In this document: positions 26,005-34,917 of the stretch, one piece after another
Layout: each line of letters begins with the position of its first letter
Position numbering within the stretch: position 1 is the stretch's first letter
Assembly (NCBI GenBank): GCA_001898235.1
Contig: MKTN01000004.1
Location: 1 to 64,000, forward strand
Length of the DNA: 64,000 nucleotides
Direction: 5' to 3'
From: Gammaproteobacteria bacterium 39-13
GTDB taxonomy: Bacteria; Pseudomonadota; Gammaproteobacteria; Berkiellales; Berkiellaceae
Program-made: the position numbers and the translations under genes
The notes under the pieces: generated by a model
Told to the model about the DNA's origin: nothing
Seen by the model: only the letters and a program-made list of their open reading frames with translations
Database searches by the model: none

Positions 26005-27186
26005 ATGAATTTTAAGAAAAATACTTATTTTTTTCCTTTTTTCTTTCTTTTGTACGAAATGGCGGGCAATTTATCAAATGATCTTTATTTACCTGCCATG
26101 TCACAAATTGCAGATGAATTTCAAACGGATATCGCAAATATTGGGTTAACGATTGCCTTTTGGTTGGCCGGGAATGCCTGTTTGCAATGGCTACTCGGAC
26201 CTTTGTCTGATCGTTTTGGACGAAGAGAAATCTTATTTTTTGGTGGTGGTCTTTTTTTAATTTCTTTAGCGCTGAGCGCATTTGCGCCTAACTTTGTGGT
26301 GATGCTAGCTGGACGTTTTGGCCAGGGGATAGGGGTTGCTAGCTTAATGGTGGCTGGATATGCCAGTATCCATGAATCCTATTCTGATCAAGATGCAATA
26401 AAGATCCTTGCATGGATAACCAGCATTTCAATTCTAGCACCAATGATGGGGCCTTTAATAGGAGGATATTTATTACAATGGGTTGATTGGCGCTCACTTT
26501 TTCTCATTATTGCGGTTTTTAGTGCTTTTGCCTTAATGGGATTATGGTTTTGTATGCCTTCCACTCAAGCCAAAGATCTTTACGCGTTTAAAATAAAAGA
26601 AATTCTGAACGGCTATACAATGCTTTTGAAAAATAAGCTATTTATGAAGCAAAGTATAATGTTGGGATTTATCTATGCAGCGCTTATTGCTTGGATCACG
26701 GGTTCTCCTAGTGTGCTTATCAATGAATATCAGCTTTCAAGTGTCGCATTTGGTTTAAGTCAATGCCCGATTTTTGCAGGGTATATTATTGGCGCTCAAA
26801 TAGGTCAAAAACTGATCTCAAGATATGCAGCTAAAAAGCTCATTCAATATGGTTTAACAGGGTGTTTTATTGGAAGTATTGTATTGATGGGGTGTGGATA
26901 TTGGTTACCAAATACATTGTCAGGACTCATTGGTGCTACAAGTATTTTGGTAACGGGCGCAGGTTTGATAACTGCACCATTGAATCGACTTTGCTTTCAA
27001 TGCTCAGAGCAAGCTAAAGGGATCACCTCGGCTATGTTTTACATGTGTATGATGTTCATTGGAACGTTTTGGAGTGTGATGGTTAGTGTGATGAAAGTAG
27101 AGACGGCCTCATCTTTGGGGGTTATGATGACAATCTCAATTATAGCTGCCTGTATTTGTTTTAATCTTAGGTTATGCAAAAATTAA
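26005..27186 (+). CDS. MFS drug-efflux transporter, Bcr/CflA type
   Basis: A 393-residue protein with 12 hydrophobic segments. The MFS motif A sequence LGPLSDRFGRRE follows helix 2, and DLYLPAMSQIADEFQTD near the start plus GPLIGGYLLQWVDWRSLF in helix 5 are typical of the Bcr/CflA drug:proton antiporter family (bicyclomycin, chloramphenicol, sulfonamide export in relatives). Inner membrane. The substrate here is unknown. It is convergent with the DUF4015 gene and shares a terminator with it. Confidence 0.9.
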   Translation: MNFKKNTYFFPFFFLLYEMAGNLSNDLYLPAMSQIADEFQTDIANIGLTIAFWLAGNACLQWLLGPLSDRFGRREILFFGGGLFLISLALSAFAPNFVVMLAGRFGQGIGVASLMVAGYASIHESYSDQDAIKILAWITSISILAPMMGPLIGGYLLQWVDWRSLFLIIAVFSAFALMGLWFCMPSTQAKDLYAFKIKEILNGYTMLLKNKLFMKQSIMLGFIYAALIAWITGSPSVLINEYQLSSVAFGLSQCPIFAGYIIGAQIGQKLISRYAAKKLIQYGLTGCFIGSIVLMGCGYWLPNTLSGLIGATSILVTGAGLITAPLNRLCFQCSEQAKGITSAMFYMCMMFIGTFWSVMVSVMKVETASSLGVMMTISIIAACICFNLRLCKN

Positions 27187-27193
27187 AAAAAAA

Positions 27194-27220
27194 AGCGCTT
27201 CTGGTTGTTCCAGAAGCGCT
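27194..27220. terminator. Bidirectional terminator
   Basis: AGCGCTTCTGG (27194-27204), loop TTGTT, CCAGAAGCGCT (27210-27220): perfect 11-bp stem. A ten-base A run precedes it, which becomes a U tract for minus-strand transcripts from the gene at 28306. It also closes the MFS gene that stops at 27186. Confidence 0.93.
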
Positions 27221-27235
27221 GTTGGCATTTTAAAA

Positions 27236-28306
27236 TTAATTATTATTGGCGCTGGCAAGCGTTTTAGCTACACGTTTAGAAGAATTACGTACTTGTTTTC
27301 CATAGCCATAACCGTAACCTTTACGAGTGTTGCGTGATTCATTTTGCACAGGCTTAGTTGAATCTTTTGATTCGCTGATTTCTGTTTTGTCTGATTTTTG
27401 TGTATCACTCGCAACTGTTTTGCCATTGCCGCGAGATTTTAAAGCATTAAATAAATTATCATAATAATTTTGTGGACTCCATACAAACCATCCGTCGGCA
27501 TTAGCATCTTCTACAGCCTTAATTTGAGATAGGATGTAAGAGGTCTTTTTAGAAGCAGACCATTTGTAATGATAGTTTGAAGCTTCAATATAAGGGTTTA
27601 ATTTAAACGGCATTTTTTCATTATTAAATTGCCCTTTTAAAGATGTTAAAGACTTATATACTGTTTCATAAGGTTCTGCAGAGTGTTTTTGATAAGGATG
27701 GTAGTGAGAAGGGTATACCATAGGGCATACGACGTCTATGGTATCAGCAAAAAGCTGAATATTTTGACCTATCCGTGGTGACTCTTTAAAGCTTACTTCA
27801 CCAAAGATATCAATTTGTAAAGGAATGCCTTTCGCTGCTACTTTTTCTTTGAAAAATTTAATGACTTGCTTAACATCTTTCGCATTTTGTGGAGAAGGAG
27901 TTTGCTTAGAAGAGTAGCGGATATAATCTAACTGGATTTCTTCAGCACCATACCCCATTGCCGCTTCAACTAATTTATATCTTTTTTCCCAGTAGTCGTT
28001 GCTTTTAATTTGGTTTGCTTTGCCGCCATCAGGAAATACAACGATACGGGCTACATATCTTAAACCGTTGTTTTTTATCTTATCAATATTTTTTTGATAA
28101 TTTTTGGTTGCTTTTTCAAGATCGACAACAAAAGTGTTGATCCCAACTGCTTTAGACTGTTCAATTAAATAGTCAAGTTGTTTTGAATTCTCTAACGTAC
28201 CCTGGTTAATATAAATGCCTTTAATTTTCGGTTGCGCAACAGATTGTCCAGAAACAAAAAGCATACCTGCTGTCATTAGTGCCATAACGGTTAATTTTCT
28301 AAACAT
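27236..28306 (-). CDS. Exported DUF4015 protein (putative glycoside hydrolase)
   Basis: A 356-residue protein with a signal peptide (MFRKLTVMALMTAGMLFVSG...VAQ). The body matches the DUF4015 TIM-barrel-like family: KGIYINQGTLENSKQLDYLI, VGINTFVVDLEKATK, EEIQLDYIRYS, VVCPMVYPSHYH and WFVWSPQNYYDN. The family is grouped with GH13/GHL-type barrels but activity and substrate are unproven. The last ~60 residues are Lys/Ser/Gly-rich and low complexity (GKTVASDTQKSDK..., KGYGYGYGK). A periplasmic or secreted role is likely. Confidence 0.88.
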   Translation of the reverse strand: MFRKLTVMALMTAGMLFVSGQSVAQPKIKGIYINQGTLENSKQLDYLIEQSKAVGINTFVVDLEKATKNYQKNIDKIKNNGLRYVARIVVFPDGGKANQIKSNDYWEKRYKLVEAAMGYGAEEIQLDYIRYSSKQTPSPQNAKDVKQVIKFFKEKVAAKGIPLQIDIFGEVSFKESPRIGQNIQLFADTIDVVCPMVYPSHYHPYQKHSAEPYETVYKSLTSLKGQFNNEKMPFKLNPYIEASNYHYKWSASKKTSYILSQIKAVEDANADGWFVWSPQNYYDNLFNALKSRGNGKTVASDTQKSDKTEISESKDSTKPVQNESRNTRKGYGYGYGKQVRNSSKRVAKTLASANNN

Positions 28307-28523
28307 GATTTTTTCACCAATTATTGTGTCCTACCTGTGTCAAATAATCGACAAAATAAAAAAAAAGTTGAACTTTTTTATAAAAGTGGCTTACACAAAT
28401 TCGTCATTTATCTTTTTTTGTTTTAATGCGTTGATTTTTAAAGGAGTATTTTTATTAAGCTTACCCTTTTCTTTAAGATTTGATATTATTTGTAGTATCT
28501 TAGGAAGATTTTCAAAAGGTTAG

Positions 28524-29729
28524 ATGTGGTCTATGCCAGTTAAAAAGATCATTACCAAAGGCAAGGTGCCCGTTAAAATTTACACTGATGATATTGATAT
28601 GTCGGCATACCAACAATTAGTCAATATCTCTATGCTTCCTATTATACATTCTCATATTGCAGCCATGCCTGACGTTCATTGTGGAATTGGTGCAACGGTA
28701 GGGGCTGTGATCCCAACTAAGCATGCCATTATCCCTGCCGCTGTAGGGGTTGATATAGGGTGTGGCATGAATGCGGTGAAGCTTTCTTTAAAAGCGCATC
28801 AGCTTCCTGATAATTTAAAATTTCTAAGGTTAAATATTGAAGAACAAGTACCTGTTGGTTTTAATGCTCATAGTGATTCAACGGTACGATATGACGCATG
28901 TGAACCTTTTAAAAAACGCCTAAATCAAATTTTTATTTCTCACCCCAAAATATTGAAATATGCTAAAAGTTTGGATAAAAAATGGATGAATCAAATGGGA
29001 ACCTTGGGTGGAGGTAATCATTTTATTGAAATATGTTTAGATCAACATAACGATGTGTGGATAATGCTTCATTCAGGAAGCCGCGGTATTGGTAATGCCA
29101 TCGGATCTTATTTTATAGAATTAGCTAAAAAAGATATGTGCACACATATTAAAGATTTGCCTGATAGAGATCTTGCATATCTTAACGAAGGCACAAAGCA
29201 TTTTAAAGATTACTTAGAAGCGGTTTCTTGGGCACAAGAATATGCATTTGCAAATCGCCGGGAAATGATGTCAATTATCATTAATGCATTACAAACGCAA
29301 TTACCGCCTTTTTCCATTATCGATGAAGCCATTAATTGTCATCATAATTATGTTACCAAGGAAGAACATTACGGAGAAAAAGTCTATGTGACGAGAAAAG
29401 GTGCTATTCGTGCCAGAGAAGGGGAACTAGGAATTGTTCCCGGTAGTATGGGAGCGCATTCTTATATCGTAAAAGGAAAGGGATCTCCTACTTCTTTTCA
29501 TTCTTGTGCTCATGGGGCTGGCAGACAATTGAGTCGAATGGCTGCAAAGAAAAAATATAGTATTAAAGATCTTCATGAGCAAACTAAGGGGGTAGAGTGT
29601 CGTAAAGATAAGCATGTTCTTGACGAAATCCCTTTTGCTTATAAAAATATTGAACAAGTAATGGCAAATCAAAATGATTTAGTTGATGTGCTTTATGAGT
29701 TGAGGCAAGTGATTTGCATCAAAGGTTAG
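28524..29729 (+). CDS. rtcB: RtcB-type RNA ligase
   Basis: A 401-residue protein collinear with E. coli RtcB. Manganese and GTP-binding motifs are intact: AMPDVHCGIGATVG, GVDIGCGMNAV (metal-binding Cys), LGGGNHFIEICLD, MLHSGSRGIG, EINCHHNY-like INCHHNYV, and the guanylylated-His motif SCAHGAGR. RtcB joins RNA 2',3'-cyclic-phosphate or 3'-phosphate ends to 5'-OH ends in RNA repair. Two ATGs compete: 28524 (AAAAGG 4 nt upstream) and 28533; the second would remove three residues. No rtcA or rtcR is adjacent; a repeat element follows directly. Confidence 0.97.
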   Translation: MWSMPVKKIITKGKVPVKIYTDDIDMSAYQQLVNISMLPIIHSHIAAMPDVHCGIGATVGAVIPTKHAIIPAAVGVDIGCGMNAVKLSLKAHQLPDNLKFLRLNIEEQVPVGFNAHSDSTVRYDACEPFKKRLNQIFISHPKILKYAKSLDKKWMNQMGTLGGGNHFIEICLDQHNDVWIMLHSGSRGIGNAIGSYFIELAKKDMCTHIKDLPDRDLAYLNEGTKHFKDYLEAVSWAQEYAFANRREMMSIIINALQTQLPPFSIIDEAINCHHNYVTKEEHYGEKVYVTRKGAIRAREGELGIVPGSMGAHSYIVKGKGSPTSFHSCAHGAGRQLSRMAAKKKYSIKDLHEQTKGVECRKDKHVLDEIPFAYKNIEQVMANQNDLVDVLYELRQVICIKG

Positions 29730-29730
29730 G

Positions 29731-29854
29731 ATACTCTTCCCATTTTGCTTTTAGGCTTTGTTGGCAGCTCTCCTCGCTACAGTCATGTATTTTATATGCA
29801 CTCCTGTTGCTCCTCGCTTGCCGCCTCGCCTAAAAGCAAAATGGAAAGTGTATA
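29731..29854. repeat. MITE-like inverted-repeat element, copy B
   Basis: A 124-bp segment bounded by 26-bp terminal inverted repeats, 29731-29756 and 29829-29854, that differ at about two positions (cores CATTTTGCTTTTAGGC and GCCTAAAAGCAAAATG). Its interior has a near-duplicate CTCCTCGCT at ~29770 and ~29810. It sits between rtcB and the PEBP gene. It has no coding capacity of its own. A diverged relative lies at 4969-5064. The structure is that of a non-autonomous MITE-type element. Confidence 0.8.
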
Positions 29855-29874
29855 GTGCTATGGAGGAGCAAAAA

Positions 29875-30345
29875 ATGAAAATCCAATCTCGTGCTTTTGA
29901 TGAAGCGAAAGAAATTCCTGCAAAATATACCTGTGAAGGACAAAATATTTCTCCCCCTTTAAGTTGGAGTGATGTCCCCAAAAATGCAAAGAGTTTAGTT
30001 TTGATTGTGGATGATCCTGATGCGCCTGATCCTAAAGCACCCAAAATGATATGGGATCATTGGGTGCTCTATAATATAGATCCTAAAAGTGGCGATCTTG
30101 ATGAGAATGTGAGGCTAAAAGATTTACCTGAAGGAACCTTAAGGGGTTTAACCAGCTGGAAAAATCAGAATTATGGTGGGCCTTGTCCGCCTATAGGGCG
30201 TCACCGTTATTTTCACCGTCTTTATGCATTAGATGTCTTATTGCCTGATTTAGATAAACCTACAACACAAGAATTGCGCCAGGCAATGGAGGGGCACATT
30301 CTTGCTGAAGCAGCACTAATGGGGACGTATGAGAAGTCTAAGTAA
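29875..30345 (+). CDS. YbhB/YbcL family PEBP-like protein
   Basis: A 156-residue protein from ATG 29875, chosen because GGAGGAG (29862-29868) lies 6 nt upstream; an open frame back to 29758 runs through the repeat element and is not needed. PEBP motifs are YTCEGQNISPPLSW, IVDDPDAPDP, WDHWVLYNI and GPCPPIGRHRYFHRLYALD (anion-binding pocket). Homologous to E. coli YbhB/YbcL and eukaryotic Raf kinase inhibitor protein. No signal peptide, so cytoplasmic. Its bacterial role is not established. Confidence 0.93.
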   Translation: MKIQSRAFDEAKEIPAKYTCEGQNISPPLSWSDVPKNAKSLVLIVDDPDAPDPKAPKMIWDHWVLYNIDPKSGDLDENVRLKDLPEGTLRGLTSWKNQNYGGPCPPIGRHRYFHRLYALDVLLPDLDKPTTQELRQAMEGHILAEAALMGTYEKSK

Positions 30346-30527
30346 GGTTTAAATCTATCCCCAATCAATAGATTGGTTTTACTTTCTTTTATTTAAGGTG
30401 TAGATGCACTAAAATAAAACCTTTTGTCCTGAAAAAATGCGTTTTTATCAACTATAAGTTAGTTTTATTACATTTTCTTGGTAACATAGCCAAATAATTA
30501 TTTAGCGTATGTTATGGGGAAAAGAAA

Positions 30528-31004
30528 ATGCCAAAACAATTAACATCTGAAAAGAAAACCTTTAAATCTAAATTCGATCCTTCAATGAGCATTTTATACA
30601 AAGCTGAATTAGAAAGACGTAAAAATTCAAGAGTAATTATTAAAAGACATAAGTCTAAAAATAAATTTTCAGCTAAAAAAGAAAACGGCGAGCTGGCAAT
30701 TCTTAACGGACGCTATGCTTTCATTACAGTAAATGGAGAAACTCGTGCTTGGCCTATTGTCAGCACTTCGCATAATGATACCTGCCATTTTGCACTTTCT
30801 GATTTCGCACAATTAGTAGAATATGCAGGTGAAGTAACATTTAGCAGGTATATCAGCAAAGATAAGAAAAAGAAGGCAAAGCCAGATAATGCTCAATGCG
30901 AAAAATTTGATAATGCATCAGGAACTTACAGACCAGATGCAGAGCAAAAGGCGCAAGCAGGTTTTCCTGTGGAAAAATATGTTGCGCCAACATTTAAGTT
31001 TTAA
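30528..31004 (+). CDS. Unknown protein, paralogue A
   Basis: A 158-residue basic protein. The first ~50 residues are Lys/Arg-rich; the rest shares a domain with the convergent neighbour: AWPIVSTSHNDTCHFALSDF, VEYAGEVTFSR, FDNASGTYRPDAEQKAQAGFPVEKY and an aromatic end (PTFKF). The SGTY-P / GFPxEK pattern resembles a short C-terminal module found in Legionella and relatives (SGHYxP type), which is my impression and not a verified match. No signal peptide. RBS GGGGAAAAG is reasonable. Function unknown. Confidence 0.8.
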   Translation: MPKQLTSEKKTFKSKFDPSMSILYKAELERRKNSRVIIKRHKSKNKFSAKKENGELAILNGRYAFITVNGETRAWPIVSTSHNDTCHFALSDFAQLVEYAGEVTFSRYISKDKKKKAKPDNAQCEKFDNASGTYRPDAEQKAQAGFPVEKYVAPTFKF

Positions 31005-31011
31005 TTAAATC

Positions 31012-31638
31012 TTAAAAAGGAAAATCTGGTTTCCTATACTTTTCAACGGGGAAACCAGCTTGTTCCTTATGCTGCTCTTTTGGGTTATAAGTGCCAGAAG
31101 CGCTATCAAAATGAACTAAATTTCCTGGTTTCTTTCTACTAAATAATACTTCTCCGGCGTATGCAAGCTTTTCACTAAAGCTTGATAAGCCAATATGGAA
31201 CGTATCATTGTGCCCACTGATTGGCCAAGCGACAATTTTCTTTCCTTCAGGATGCTCAGGATTTGTTTCGTCAAGTTTTGTTGTATAAGCATAATAGCCA
31301 GTTGGGCTAAATTTAACAGCGGGATTATTAGGATGATAGGCTAACCATTTTCCTTTGTCGTCAGGATCTGGAACCAACGTCACACGCTCGTGTTCTCTTT
31401 TCGTTTCATATTTACCAAGAAAATCTAATAAAGTTTTGTTAATTACTTTATTAGATTTACATGGAACAACCCTTTTTTTAACGGTTGTAGTTGCAGCTTT
31501 TTCTTGATTAGGTTTATTTGGGACAACCTTTTTTTTGATAGTTGTAGTTACAGCTTTTTCTTGATTAGATTTACTTGGGGCAACCCTTTTTTTGATAGTT
31601 GTAGTTACAGCCTTTTCCTGTTCTGGACCTTTTAACAT
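31012..31638 (-). CDS. Unknown protein, paralogue B with N-terminal tandem repeats
   Basis: A 208-residue protein, convergent with paralogue A, 7 bp apart. It starts with three 19-residue repeats of the type QEKAVTTTIKKRVAPSKSN, encoded by a 57-bp DNA repeat, giving a strongly basic tail. The rest (residues ~70-208) matches paralogue A: AWPISGHNDTFHIGLSSF, LAYAGEVLFSR, FDSASGTYNPKEQHKEQAGF, VEKYRKPDFPF. No signal peptide or membrane segment. The repeats are Lys/Thr/Val-rich and could bind nucleic acid or anionic partners. I do not recognise the family. Confidence 0.82.
   Translation of the reverse strand: MLKGPEQEKAVTTTIKKRVAPSKSNQEKAVTTTIKKKVVPNKPNQEKAATTTVKKRVVPCKSNKVINKTLLDFLGKYETKREHERVTLVPDPDDKGKWLAYHPNNPAVKFSPTGYYAYTTKLDETNPEHPEGKKIVAWPISGHNDTFHIGLSSFSEKLAYAGEVLFSRKKPGNLVHFDSASGTYNPKEQHKEQAGFPVEKYRKPDFPF
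31466..31636 (-). repeat. 57-bp tandem repeat, three copies, in 31012 gene
   Basis: Three copies of a 57-bp unit start at about 31466, 31523 and 31580. Each encodes a 19-residue basic repeat (core EKAVTTTIKK). Copies differ by a few substitutions, so duplication is fairly recent; copy number may vary between strains. Confidence 0.88.
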
Positions 31639-31724
31639 GCTTTAAATTCCTCAGAGTGGTAAGGGAGTTAATCTTACAACTAAATTTGTGTTTAATAAAC
31701 CTTTTTAAGCAATTAAAGGGCGGA

Positions 31725-31740
31725 TGTTGCATATGCAACA
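31725..31740. promoter_or_regulatory. 16-bp perfect palindrome
   Basis: TGTTGCATATGCAACA reads the same on both strands. It lies 87 bp upstream of the minus-strand gene starting at 31638 and just past the end of the hinT-like gene. It could be an operator for the former; no regulator is known. Confidence 0.35.
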
Positions 31741-31772
31741 GCGTAGCAAACCTAAATGGATTACATCATGCA

Positions 31773-32114
31773 TTATCCTGGTGGCCAATGAAAATTCCTG
31801 CCTCCCATAATATGCACATGTAAATGAAATACGGTTTGGCAGGCTTGGGAACCATTATTAATGACTAATCTAAAATTATCTTGGATCCCTAAAGTTTTAG
31901 TAATCTCAGAGACTTTCGTCATTAAATACCCCAGCAAAGTGGCATCTTCTGGACTTGCATCAGCAAGTTTCGGAATAACTTTTTTCGTCACTAGTAATAC
32001 ATGAATAGGTGCTTGCGGACTATTATCATGAAATGCAATACAGTGCTCATCCTCATAAATGATATTGGCGGGTAATTCGCGATCAATTATTTTTTCAAAA
32101 ATAGTTTTGCTCAT
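31773..32114 (-). CDS. hinT: HIT family protein (HinT-like)
   Basis: A 113-residue protein with the histidine triad HLHVHIMGGR near the C-terminus and the usual start IFEKIIDRELPANIIYEDEHCIAFHD. HinT is a purine-nucleoside phosphoramidase that hydrolyses AMP-lysine and AMP-amino-acid adducts in the cytoplasm as a dimer. The W in the terminal WPPG is also typical. The diiron gene lies upstream on the same strand with 18 bp between, so they may be cotranscribed. Confidence 0.95.
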   Translation of the reverse strand: MSKTIFEKIIDRELPANIIYEDEHCIAFHDNSPQAPIHVLLVTKKVIPKLADASPEDATLLGYLMTKVSEITKTLGIQDNFRLVINNGSQACQTVFHLHVHIMGGRNFHWPPG

Positions 32115-32132
32115 GAATAGCCTTTTAGTAAA

Positions 32133-33083
32133 TTATTTTCGTTGTTGAATATAAATTTCGGCACAGCTTTTTGCAGAATAAGGAAAAAAATAACGCTTTT
32201 CTTCTAAATTGTTGATAAAGTGTTCCATCCCGGGTTGATGCATAATTTCTTTTAAAACATTTAATTTGATGGTAGACGTGATTTCTGTTTGTAGATCTTC
32301 GAAAAGAGAGATAAGTTCAGTTAAAGACAATTCTCCAGTATGCTTTTCTACGCATGATACGATATCTTGCGTGCCAACTCTTAGCGCATCAATGTAAGCT
32401 TTGATACCGTCAATAATTTTTCTTTCAGCATGAGTATTTAATTTTCTCGGATCAAATAAGGCAACACCGGTTTTATGATGAATAGCTTCGTCTTTTACAA
32501 TATTTAAAAAAACAGATTGCAAATCTTCACGCTGGCAAGTGGTCGCAAGCGTTTTGTAATAGAAAATACCCCAACCTTCTAATATTGTTTGAACTAAATA
32601 ATACAGTGTATTGGCATCACACTCATCGATCATTTTTGTAATTGAATAAATAAACTTTCCTTGAGGTGTGATTCTTAAGAATTCTTTAACAAAAGGGCTC
32701 AGCCATTGCAAATGCACCGATTCATCGCTAGCAATTAAACCATACATTTGTCGAATTTCTGTTGTTTCTCCTGCTAAAATCATTTTTGCACAGTAAGCCA
32801 ATCCAGCTTTTTCAATAAAATAAGATTCACTCAAGATGAAATCATTGCATTCTGTCAAAATTGCATGCTGCTTTTGAGTATCAAGACGCTTAAATAGATT
32901 GCTTTCATCTAAAAAGAACAAGTCTGCATTCCAAGGTAAGATTTCATGTTCTACGGCTGTCAATCCGATGCGCCCTTTTCGTTTTAAGCTAGCACGAATG
33001 ACTTTGTCTAGCGCTTTGTTTTCTCCGGAATGAGGTAGTTGCAAACTATTTTGAATAGATAATAGATTAGTCATTAATGTCAT
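32133..33083 (-). CDS. Ferritin-like diiron protein
   Basis: A 316-residue mostly helical protein. Four carboxylate/His helices are visible: SESYFIEKAGLAYC, IASDESVHLQWLS, LEGWGIFYYKTLA and VKDEAIHHKTG. The paired ExxH/DExxH pattern (DESVH and DEAIHH) is that of ferritin-like diiron enzymes such as the p-aminobenzoate N-oxygenase (AurF) or RNR-R2-like oxidases. The exact enzyme class is not clear. No signal peptide. It is upstream of the hinT-like gene. Oxidation of an unknown small molecule is likely. Confidence 0.78.
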   Translation of the reverse strand: MTLMTNLLSIQNSLQLPHSGENKALDKVIRASLKRKGRIGLTAVEHEILPWNADLFFLDESNLFKRLDTQKQHAILTECNDFILSESYFIEKAGLAYCAKMILAGETTEIRQMYGLIASDESVHLQWLSPFVKEFLRITPQGKFIYSITKMIDECDANTLYYLVQTILEGWGIFYYKTLATTCQREDLQSVFLNIVKDEAIHHKTGVALFDPRKLNTHAERKIIDGIKAYIDALRVGTQDIVSCVEKHTGELSLTELISLFEDLQTEITSTIKLNVLKEIMHQPGMEHFINNLEEKRYFFPYSAKSCAEIYIQQRK

Positions 33084-33134
33084 GACCTTAATAATGTTTT
33101 ATGCATAATGGATTGGGTTAATGATGTTCGCACC

Positions 33135-33153
33135 TAGAATGCTAATCATTCTA
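33135..33153. promoter_or_regulatory. Inverted repeat in divergent intergenic region
   Basis: TAGAATG (33135-33141), CTAAT, CATTCTA (33147-33153). It lies 52 bp upstream of the diiron gene start. Nearby GATGTTCGCACCTAGAA (33124) and GATGTTTCGCATCTAGAA (33185) are near-identical direct repeats that add to the suggestion of a regulatory region between divergent promoters. Confidence 0.4.
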
Positions 33154-33277
33154 CATCTCGTGTTTTGATAAAAACTTGGTTTTGATGTTTCGCATCTAGA
33201 ACAATAATAGATATATAATGTTCTGCATTTAAAGGCAACTTATACCATTTTTGTTATCTTGCTACCATCGGTGATTT

Positions 33278-33772
33278 ATGAAGTTAGACTATGTGATTAG
33301 AACAGCAACAGAAAAAGATGTGCCAGAAATATATGAGATGGCAAAAGAATTAGCACAAATGCAGGGACTCTTAGAAAGATTTTGTGTCACACCTGATTCC
33401 TTGCTTCAAATGTTAAACGAGTCGCCGCAAAACACGAATACAATTGTGGCGATTGGAAAAAACAGGGAATTGTTAGGATTTGCGATGCATACGTTGATTA
33501 AAAACAATCGTTTGTACCATTCAGGTTTTGCAATGTATATCGATGAGCTTTATGTTATCCCTGCAGCAAGAGGACATGGCATTGGTAAAGCCTTATTCAA
33601 ATATATAGCTTCTGTCGCCATTCATCATCAGTGCAATCGAATGGAATGGTGGGTAGAAAGTGAGAATAAATCAGCAATGGAATTTTATGATAACTTAGGG
33701 GCTCGTGCTTTAGAGGAGTTTATAACGTATCGTTTTCAAAACCCGCGTTTAAAAACGTTTATTGAGTCTTAA
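33278..33772 (+). CDS. GNAT family N-acetyltransferase
   Basis: A 164-residue GNAT fold. The acetyl-CoA motif is [11 protein letters not shown] after [10 protein letters not shown], and a C-terminal strand-helix [25 protein letters not shown] completes the domain. It resembles diamine or spermidine N-acetyltransferase-like members. Cytoplasmic; substrate unknown. It is the first gene of a short same-strand run with frmA (23 bp gap) and frmB. Confidence 0.9.
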   Translation: MKLDYVIRTATEKDVPEIYEMAKELAQMQGLLERFCVTPDSLLQMLNESPQNTNTIVAIGKNRELLGFAMHTLIKNNRLYHSGFAMYIDELYVIPAARGHGIGKALFKYIASVAIHHQCNRMEWWVESENKSAMEFYDNLGARALEEFITYRFQNPRLKTFIES

Positions 33773-33795
33773 TATTCATTTTCGAAGGAGAGAGC

Positions 33796-34905
33796 ATGAA
33801 AGTTAGAGCTGCTGTAGCCTATCAAGCGGGGGCCCCATTAACGATTGAAACAGTTGATTTAGAAGGACCTAAAGCGGGAGAAGTATTGGTTGAAATTAAA
33901 GCAACGGGCGTTTGCCATACAGATGCTTATACATTATCTGGGAACGATCCTGAAGGATTATTTCCCGTCATTTTAGGTCATGAGGGCGCGGGGGTAATTG
34001 TTGAGGTAGGACCTGGTGTATCTACGGTAAAACCTGGCGATCATGTGATCCCTTTGTATACGCCAGAATGTCGGCAATGCGAATATTGTTTATCGCAAAA
34101 AACTAATCTTTGCCAATCAATTCGCAGTACACAAGGCCAAGGATTAATGCCTGATGGGACTAGCCGATTCAGTATTGCAGGTAAAAAGATTTTGCATTAC
34201 ATGGGGACTTCAACTTTTTCCAATTATATCGTTTTACCTGAAATTGCTGTTGCCAAAATTCGTTCTGATGCGTCTTTTGAAAAAGTTTGTCTGATAGGTT
34301 GTGCAGTAACAACGGGTATAGGTGCTGTGATTTATACTGCTAAAGTTGAGCTTGGTGCTAATGTAATCGTATTCGGTTTAGGCGGAATTGGCCTTAATGT
34401 GATTCAGGCGGCACGAATGGTAGGTGCCAATATGATAGTGGGAGTAGATATTAACCCTAATCGAAAGGCCCTTGCTGAAAAATTAGGGATGACGCATTTC
34501 GTTAACCCAAATGAGATTGACGATGAGCTTGTCCCTTATTTAGTTAATTTAACTAAAGGTGGGGCAGATTATACTTTTGAATGCGTCGGAAATGTAAAAT
34601 TAATGCGCCAAGCTTTAGAGGTATGCCATAAGGGGTGGGGCGTTTCTACTATTATTGGCGTAGCAGGCAGTGGCCAGGAAATTTCGACTAGACCATTCCA
34701 GCTTGTCACGGGTCGAGTATGGAAAGGATCTGCTTTTGGTGGTGCCAGAGGGCGTACCGATGTGCCTAAAATTGTTGATTGGTACATGGAAGGCAAAATT
34801 TCTATAGATGATTTTATTACTCATCGAATGCCTTTAGAAAAGATAAACGATGCATTTGATTTAATGCATGCGGGCAAATCTATACGTTCTATAGTTACTT
34901 TTTAA
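33796..34905 (+). CDS. frmA: S-(hydroxymethyl)glutathione dehydrogenase / class III ADH
   Basis: A 369-residue class III alcohol dehydrogenase. Catalytic zinc ligands are in [12 protein letters not shown] and [12 protein letters not shown]; structural zinc is held by [15 protein letters not shown]. The Rossmann motif is [13 protein letters not shown], followed by VGVDINPN (NAD specificity). It oxidises S-hydroxymethylglutathione to S-formylglutathione in formaldehyde detoxification. RBS AAGGAGAGAGC is strong. frmB follows 12 bp later. Confidence 0.97.
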   Translation: MKVRAAVAYQAGAPLTIETVDLEGPKAGEVLVEIKATGVCHTDAYTLSGNDPEGLFPVILGHEGAGVIVEVGPGVSTVKPGDHVIPLYTPECRQCEYCLSQKTNLCQSIRSTQGQGLMPDGTSRFSIAGKKILHYMGTSTFSNYIVLPEIAVAKIRSDASFEKVCLIGCAVTTGIGAVIYTAKVELGANVIVFGLGGIGLNVIQAARMVGANMIVGVDINPNRKALAEKLGMTHFVNPNEIDDELVPYLVNLTKGGADYTFECVGNVKLMRQALEVCHKGWGVSTIIGVAGSGQEISTRPFQLVTGRVWKGSAFGGARGRTDVPKIVDWYMEGKISIDDFITHRMPLEKINDAFDLMHAGKSIRSIVTF

Positions 34906-34917
34906 CCAGGTTGAAAT

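Noticed and set aside
29758-29874. N-terminal extension of the PEBP gene
   Set aside because: The extension is translated from the MITE-like element; the RBS GGAGGAG marks the ATG at 29875.
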